In this document: positions 53,383 to 58,314 of the stretch, in pieces | Position numbering within the stretch: position 1 is the first letter of the stretch | How the letters are laid out: each line of letters starts with the position of its first letter | From: an uncultured Lachnospiraceae bacterium | GTDB taxonomy: Bacteria > Bacillota > Clostridia > Lachnospirales > Lachnospiraceae | Length of the DNA: 58,314 bases | Assembly (NCBI GenBank): GCA_910578175.1 | Contig: CAJTPF010000005.1 | Location: 1 to 58,314 of the forward strand | Reading direction: 5' to 3' | Notes under the pieces: generated by a model | The model's database searches: none | The model's input: the letters and a program-made list of their open reading frames with translations, nothing else | Told to the model about the DNA's origin: nothing | Program-made: the position numbers and the translations under genes

Positions 53383-54471
53383 ATGGAAAATAGCGAAAAA
53401 CTGAAAGCATTGGATTCTGCTTTGGCACAGATCGAAAAGCAGCATGGCAAGGGTTCTGTTATGAAGCTGGGAGATTCAAATGCTTCCATGAATATAGAAA
53501 CAGTTCCTACAGGAGCTTTAAGCCTGGATATAGCATTGGGAATCGGAGGTCTGCCAAAGGGGAGAGTGGTGGAGATTTACGGACCGGAATCCAGTGGTAA
53601 GACCACGGTTGCACTGCACATGATCGCAGAAGTGCAGAAACGGGGAGGAATAGCCGGTTTTATCGATGCGGAGCATGCCCTTGATCCGGTTTATGCAAAG
53701 GCTATTGGTGTGGATATTGACAACTTGTATATTTCTCAGCCGGATTTTGGGGAACAGGCTCTTGAGATTACGGAAACATTTGTACGAAGCGGTGCGGTAG
53801 ACATCATAATCGTGGATTCTGTAGCCGCACTTGTACCGAAGGCGGAAATTGACGGAGATATGGGAGATTCCCATGTAGGACTGCAGGCAAGGCTGATGTC
53901 CCAGGCTTTGCGAAAATTGACGGCAATTATCAGTAAAACAAATTGTATCGTGGTATTTATTAATCAGCTTCGTGAGAAAGTCGGAGTTATGTTTGGCAAT
54001 CCGGAGACAACGACCGGCGGAAGGGCATTAAAGTTTTATTCTTCCGTGAGAATGGATGTCAGAAGGATAGAGACACTGAAACAGAGCGGAGAAATGGTTG
54101 GTAACAGGGCTCGTGTAAAGGTAGTTAAGAATAAAGTGGCACCTCCGTTTAAAGAAGCGGAATTTGATATCATGTTTGGTCAGGGAATATCAAGAGAAGG
54201 TGATATTTTGGATCTGGCGGCCGAATTAGGTGTGATCGTAAAAAGCGGCGCATGGTATGCATATAAGGATGACAAGATTGGTCAGGGCAGGGAAAATGCC
54301 AAGATGACGCTGAAGAATCATCCGGAAATGCTGGAAGAGATTGAAAATGCTGTTCGGGAACATTATGGTCTTCCGGTTTCAGAGAGGGCAAAGGAAGATA
54401 TTCCGTCGGAAGTAAAGAAGGAGGAAGAGAAAAAGACCAGAACAAAAACCAAGGATAAGGCAGAGGAGTAA
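53383..54471 (+). CDS. recA: Recombinase RecA
   Basis: 362 aa. Walker A GPESSGKTT, Walker B VDIIIVDSVAALVPKAE, and the conserved loop INQLREKVGVMFGNPETTTG are intact, with an acidic/basic tail. It performs strand exchange and triggers LexA self-cleavage. ATG 53383 is eight bases after GGAGG and starts MENSEKLKALDSALAQIE. The frame is open back to 53329, inside the promoter, which excludes earlier starts. SOS-controlled by the box at 53341. Confidence 0.97.
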   Translation: MENSEKLKALDSALAQIEKQHGKGSVMKLGDSNASMNIETVPTGALSLDIALGIGGLPKGRVVEIYGPESSGKTTVALHMIAEVQKRGGIAGFIDAEHALDPVYAKAIGVDIDNLYISQPDFGEQALEITETFVRSGAVDIIIVDSVAALVPKAEIDGDMGDSHVGLQARLMSQALRKLTAIISKTNCIVVFINQLREKVGVMFGNPETTTGGRALKFYSSVRMDVRRIETLKQSGEMVGNRARVKVVKNKVAPPFKEAEFDIMFGQGISREGDILDLAAELGVIVKSGAWYAYKDDKIGQGRENAKMTLKNHPEMLEEIENAVREHYGLPVSERAKEDIPSEVKKEEEKKTRTKTKDKAEE

Positions 54472-55106
54472 TGTTTGTAACATCCATTTATAAGCTGGAC
54501 AAAAAAAAGAGCCTGATCCTTTTGGATGAAGACATTAAAATATCCCTATATAATTCTGAACTGTATAAATACGAAATTCAGGAACAGTCAGAACTAAGTG
54601 ATGAGACTTCCAGGGAGATTTTTGAGATTTTGCTTCCCAGACGGGCCAGAGAACGTGTATTTTATATGCTGAAGGATTCCGACAGGTCAGAACAGGATGT
54701 CAGACGGAAGCTTTTATCATCATATTATCCCCAGGATATCGTTGAAACAGTCATCCGATATATGAAAGATATGAAATATATAGATGACAAAAGATATGCA
54801 GAGAATTATATCCGCAGCAATCGAAAACAGAAAAGTATTAACCGAATGAAACAGGAACTGTATTTTCATGGAGTGGATAAATCTATTGTTTGTGAAGCGG
54901 TAGATTCCTTCGAAGATGAGTGGGATTTGTTGTCGGAAGAGCAGCAGAATATCATTCAAAAGGAGTTTATACGCCGAAAATATGATTTTCAGGGTGAGGA
55001 TGAAAGAATGAAGAATAAAATCATTCAGTCGTTAATGCGTAAGGGGTTTCACTTTGACGATATCCAATCGGTTTATCGGAAACTGAAGGAAGAAAGTGAA
55101 ACATAA
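54471..55106 (+). CDS. recX: Regulatory protein RecX
   Basis: 211 aa, three-helix tandem repeats as in the family: RARERVFYMLKDSDRSEQDV, then YIDDKRYAENYIRSNRK, then a third repeat near the end (KNKIIQSLMRKGFHFDDI). It modulates RecA filaments. ATG 54471 overlaps the recA stop (TAATG), so the two are coupled and share SOS control. A terminator follows. Confidence 0.9.
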   Translation: MFVTSIYKLDKKKSLILLDEDIKISLYNSELYKYEIQEQSELSDETSREIFEILLPRRARERVFYMLKDSDRSEQDVRRKLLSSYYPQDIVETVIRYMKDMKYIDDKRYAENYIRSNRKQKSINRMKQELYFHGVDKSIVCEAVDSFEDEWDLLSEEQQNIIQKEFIRRKYDFQGEDERMKNKIIQSLMRKGFHFDDIQSVYRKLKEESET

Positions 55107-55122
55107 TATGTCTCAGGCAAAC

Positions 55123-55165
55123 AACCGGAAGGTATCAGACTGCTGATAGTTTCCGGTTATTTTTA
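55123..55165 (+). terminator. Rho-independent terminator of recA-recX
   Basis: AACCGGAA / TTCCGGTT with an inner TATCAG / CTGATA form a long stem interrupted by one two-base internal mismatch, followed by ATTTTT. Confidence 0.8.
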
Positions 55166-55296
55166 AACCGAAATGCCGGTTTTAATATCAGCAGAATCAT
55201 ACAGGTACTTCTTAGTGAATAAGTGCAATGTGTATAGTTATAGAACTGTTAAGTACTATTTTTTTTACAATTTGTATAGAAAAGGAGCAACTTTAC

Positions 55297-55325
55297 TTGA
55301 CATAATTATAAAAACAGTATAAAAT
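55297..55325 (+). promoter_or_regulatory. Sigma-A type promoter of rny
   Basis: TTGACA (55297-55302), 17 bases, TAAAAT (55320-55325), about 48 bases before the rny start. The 130 bases between the recX terminator and this promoter hold nothing I recognise. Confidence 0.65.
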
Positions 55326-55372
55326 TTATATGTTGTAATTGTACAATGAAAACTAAATAAGGAGGTGCTCCT

Positions 55373-56929
55373 GTGAACAGTATTACATTAGTAATTGTCA
55401 GCGTTATCATTACCTTATGTATTGTTGCTCCAATTGCTTGGTTTTTTGCAATTGCCCATCACAAAAAGAATTTTGAATCAAAGATTGGCAGTGCGGAAGA
55501 AAAATCAAGAGAGATTATAGATGAAGCTTTAAAGACAGCGGAAACTACAAAGAGAGAAGCAGTATTGGAAGCGAAGGAAGAGTCGTTAAAGACTAAGAAT
55601 GAGCTGGAAAAGGAAACGAAAGAGCGCAGAGCAGAAATTCAGCGTTATGAGAAGCGGGTTCTTTCTAAAGAGGAAGCTTTGGACAAGAAGTCAGAGCAGA
55701 TGGAGAAGAAAGAGAATGCTTTAATGAGACGTGAAGAAGAAGTTGCTAAGATGCGTGAAGACGTAGCTAAACTAAATGAACAAAGATTGCAGGAACTGGA
55801 ACAAATCTCTGGACTTACCTCCGAACAGGCAAAAGAATATTTGTTAAAAACTGTTGAAGAAGAAGTGAAAATTGATACTGCTAAGATGGTGAAAGAACTG
55901 GAAAGCAGGGCTAAAGAAGAAGCTGGTAAAAAAGCAAAGGAATATGTTGTGACCGCAATTCAGAAATGCGCTGCCGACCATGTGGCAGAGACAACGATTT
56001 CCGTTGTACAACTCCCTAACGATGAAATGAAAGGAAGAATTATAGGTAGAGAAGGACGTAATATACGTACACTTGAAACTATGACAGGTGTTGATCTTAT
56101 TATAGATGATACCCCTGAAGCAGTTATTCTTTCGGGATTTGATCCGATCAGACGTGAAGTTGCACGTATTGCATTGGAGAAGCTGATTGTGGATGGAAGA
56201 ATTCATCCGGCAAGAATCGAGGAGATGGTTGAAAAAGCTCAGAAAGAAGTAGAAACCATGATGCGGGAAGAAGGCGAATCCGCAACATTGGAAGTCGGTG
56301 TTCATGGAATTCATCCGGAATTGGTTAAGTTACTGGGAAAGATGAAATTCAGAACAAGTTATGGACAAAATGCATTGAAGCATTCTATTGAAGTGGCGCA
56401 GTTATCAGGACTTTTAGCTGCTGAAATCGGTGTGGATGTAAGAATGGCCAAAAGGGCCGGTCTGCTTCATGACATCGGTAAATCCGTTGACCATGAAATG
56501 GAAGGTTCACACATTCAGATTGGTGTAGATTTATGTAGAAAATACAAAGAATCTCCGATCGTTATCAATTCAGTGGAATCTCATCACGGTGATGTAGAAC
56601 CTGAATCATTGATTGCGTGTATTGTTCAGGCTGCCGACACTATTTCAGCCGCCAGACCAGGTGCCAGACGTGAGACGCTGGAGACCTATACCAACAGATT
56701 AAAACAATTAGAAGATATTACAAATACCTACAAGGGTGTAGAAAAATCTTTTGCAATTCAGGCAGGTAGAGAGATTCGAGTAATGGTAGTTCCTGATCAG
56801 ATCAGTGATGCAGATATGGTCTTACTGGCCAGGGATATATCGAAACAGATAGAACAGGAATTAGAATATCCGGGACAGATCAAAGTAAGTGTGATTCGTG
56901 AAAGCAGAGTTATTGATTACGCGAAGTGA
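55373..56929 (+). CDS. rny: Ribonuclease Y
   Basis: 518 aa. N-terminal membrane anchor (about residues 3-26), long charged coiled coil (about 30-195), KH domain (MKGRIIGREGRNIRTLE, about 215-275) and HD domain (ALKHSIEVAQLSGLLA, then RAGLLHDIGKSVDH, about 330-430). It is the major endoribonuclease of mRNA decay. The start is GTG 55373, seven bases after AAGGAGG. That site can pair with the CTCCT just before the GTG (AGGAG/CTCCT). Sequence composition is less GC-rich than the neighbours but the family identity is clear. Terminator at 56942. Confidence 0.96.
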   Translation: MNSITLVIVSVIITLCIVAPIAWFFAIAHHKKNFESKIGSAEEKSREIIDEALKTAETTKREAVLEAKEESLKTKNELEKETKERRAEIQRYEKRVLSKEEALDKKSEQMEKKENALMRREEEVAKMREDVAKLNEQRLQELEQISGLTSEQAKEYLLKTVEEEVKIDTAKMVKELESRAKEEAGKKAKEYVVTAIQKCAADHVAETTISVVQLPNDEMKGRIIGREGRNIRTLETMTGVDLIIDDTPEAVILSGFDPIRREVARIALEKLIVDGRIHPARIEEMVEKAQKEVETMMREEGESATLEVGVHGIHPELVKLLGKMKFRTSYGQNALKHSIEVAQLSGLLAAEIGVDVRMAKRAGLLHDIGKSVDHEMEGSHIQIGVDLCRKYKESPIVINSVESHHGDVEPESLIACIVQAADTISAARPGARRETLETYTNRLKQLEDITNTYKGVEKSFAIQAGREIRVMVVPDQISDADMVLLARDISKQIEQELEYPGQIKVSVIRESRVIDYAK

Positions 56930-56941
56930 TGTTTAAAAAAT

Positions 56942-56997
56942 AAAAATCTGAAAATCCAATATTTTTAACAGATAATTGGATTTTCAGATTTTTTTTA
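56942..56997 (+). terminator. Rho-independent terminator of rny
   Basis: AATCTGAAAATCCAAT (56945-56960) pairs perfectly with ATTGGATTTTCAGATT (56975-56990), then a run of T residues to 56997. Confidence 0.85.
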
Positions 56998-57059
56998 TTG
57001 CAAAATTATATATGTTATATTAAAATAGACGAGATAAAAATATAAGCGGAGGTTCTGTG

Positions 57060-58314
57060 ATGAAATCATACAAAGAGATGAGCAGAGAAGAATTACAGGA
57101 AATAAAAGAATCACTGGAAAAAGAATATGAAAAAGCTGCAGGCATGGGTTTAAATCTAAATATGTCAAGAGGAAAGCCGTCAGCTTCACAGCTTGATTTA
57201 TCCATGGATATGCTGAATACGATTAACAGCAGTTCCGATATAAATGATGCAGAAGGTAATGATTCCAGAAACTATGGCGTAATGGATGGCATTACAGAAG
57301 CAAAAAAATTAATGGCCGATCTTATGGGTGTTAACGCTAAAAATATAATAATCTTTGGAAACGCAAGCTTAAATATTATGTATGATATGGTATCCCGCTC
57401 CATGATACAGGGTGTAATGGGCAATACCCCATGGTGCAGACTGGATACAGTGAAATTTTTATGTCCGGTGCCGGGGTATGACAGGCATTTTGCCATTACA
57501 GAATTATTCGGTATCGAAATGATTCCGGTTCCGATGACGGAAGACGGACCGGATATGGATATGGTTGAAAAATATGTGAATACGGATGAAGCGGTAAAGG
57601 GAATATGGTGCGTTCCGAGATTTTCCAACCCTCAGGGAATCGTATATTCGGATGATACGGTAAAAAGATTTGCGGCACTAAAACCGGCTGCAAAAGATTT
57701 CCGGATTTATTGGGATAATGCTTATGCAGTTCATACTTTGTATGATGATGCGCCGGAATTACTGGAGATATTTGAAGAATGTAAGAAAAACGGCAATGAG
57801 GATATGGTGTATGAATTTTGTTCTACATCCAAGATCTCTTTTGCAGGCGCCGGTATCTCAGCAATAGCCGCATCTGAATCAAATCTGGCTGCAATAAAAG
57901 AAGTGATGACCATCCAGACCATCGGGCATGATAAGGTGAATCAGCTGAGACATGTGCGATTTTTTAAGAATATGGACGGAATCAGGAGACATATGAAGAA
58001 ACATGCGGATATTATGCGGCCGAAGTTTGAAGCGGTGATAGAAACGTTTGAGAACAATCTGGGAGGTTTGGAAATTGGTTTCTGGATCAAACCAAAGGGC
58101 GGATATTTTATTTCTTTTGAAAGTTTGCCGGGTTGTGCTGCAGGGATTGTAAAGAGATGTAAAGAAGCGGGCGTAGTGTTGACAAATGCCGGAGCAACAT
58201 ATCCGTATGGCAGGGACCCTAAGGATACTAATATCAGGATAGCCCCTTCATTTCCAACGGAAGAAGAAATGCAGCAGGCAGCAGAACTGTTTGTATTGTG
58301 TGTAAAATTAGTCA
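57060..58314 (+). CDS. Aspartate aminotransferase-like (MocR-type class I) PLP enzyme, partial
   Basis: 418 codons from ATG 57060, still open at the window edge, so the C-terminus is missing by a few residues. LNMSRGKPSASQLDLS, GNASLNIMYDMVSRS, the FSNPQG motif (N and P of the PLP-ring contact), IYWDNAYAVH and the lysine segment FCSTSKISFAGAGISA (Schiff-base Lys) mark the fold-type I aminotransferase of the PF12897 family. This branch usually acts on aspartate or an aromatic amino acid; the substrate is not settled. GGAGG precedes the ATG. Own transcription unit after the rny terminator. Confidence 0.88.
   Translation, partial: MKSYKEMSREELQEIKESLEKEYEKAAGMGLNLNMSRGKPSASQLDLSMDMLNTINSSSDINDAEGNDSRNYGVMDGITEAKKLMADLMGVNAKNIIIFGNASLNIMYDMVSRSMIQGVMGNTPWCRLDTVKFLCPVPGYDRHFAITELFGIEMIPVPMTEDGPDMDMVEKYVNTDEAVKGIWCVPRFSNPQGIVYSDDTVKRFAALKPAAKDFRIYWDNAYAVHTLYDDAPELLEIFEECKKNGNEDMVYEFCSTSKISFAGAGISAIAASESNLAAIKEVMTIQTIGHDKVNQLRHVRFFKNMDGIRRHMKKHADIMRPKFEAVIETFENNLGGLEIGFWIKPKGGYFISFESLPGCAAGIVKRCKEAGVVLTNAGATYPYGRDPKDTNIRIAPSFPTEEEMQQAAELFVLCVKLV

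Noticed and set aside
1..58314. CRISPR arrays, tRNA, rRNA, complete insertion sequences or prophage
   Set aside because: No regularly spaced repeats, cloverleaf patterns, rRNA signatures, transposase genes with terminal repeats or phage structural genes were seen on either strand.

Overview
The window looks like chromosome of an anaerobic, spore-forming member of the Clostridia, most likely Lachnospiraceae. The basis is gene content and order. A full spoIIIAA-AH operon is followed by an Asp23-family gene, nusB, xseA, xseB, ispA, dxs, tlyA, nadK, argR, recN, spoIVB and spo0A. A second conserved block is yicC-remA-gmk-rpoZ-rimO-pgsA-cinA-recA-recX-rny. Both are classic Firmicute neighbourhoods. 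AGGAGG-type ribosome binding sites, frequent GTG/TTG starts and moderate GC fit this. No rRNA, tRNA, CRISPR array or intact transposon was seen.

Positions 1-4000 are an accessory patch, visibly more AT-rich than the rest. A two-gene (probably one-polypeptide) DUF4365-nuclease / SF1-helicase module lies between a frameshifted remnant of an RlmD-type methyltransferase tail and a decayed serine-recombinase fragment. Next come a DJ-1/PfpI protein (4152), an ECF sigma / membrane anti-sigma pair with a visible ECF-type promoter (4910-6456), a ferritin-like protein, a polar amino-acid ABC transporter (7350-10418), a LexA-controlled Y-family polymerase/YolD cassette on the minus strand, and a small orphan flagellin.

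Positions 13481-21957 form a signalling cluster. It holds a FIST-domain sensor, a ferredoxin / [FeFe]-hydrogenase-like / GGDEF-EAL fusion with all four H-cluster cysteine ligands kept, a STAND-TPR-GGDEF protein split by a -1 frameshift at an A7 tract, and a CapA-like lipoprotein. ilvBN follows closely, then a TrpXYZ-type ABC transporter (24413-27167).

Positions 27365-44151 carry the sporulation / isoprenoid / DNA-repair block. It includes an ispA that appears frameshifted and a spo0A with an upstream 0A box and a 6-codon overlapping leader ORF. A structured, pseudoknot-capable leader precedes glgA (44277-44388). An HD-domain gene and rqcH (minus strand) follow, then the yicC-to-recX housekeeping operons, rny, and a truncated aspartate aminotransferase-like gene at the right edge.

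The most noteworthy points are: (1) the nuclease-helicase module, a candidate defence gene; (2) the FIST / sensory-hydrogenase / c-di-GMP cluster, which suggests gas or redox control of c-di-GMP; (3) two unrelated genes that both switch to the -1 frame at an in-register A-AAA-AAA tract; and (4) the glgA leader RNA. All are read from sequence alone; family names rest on motif recognition, not on database searches.
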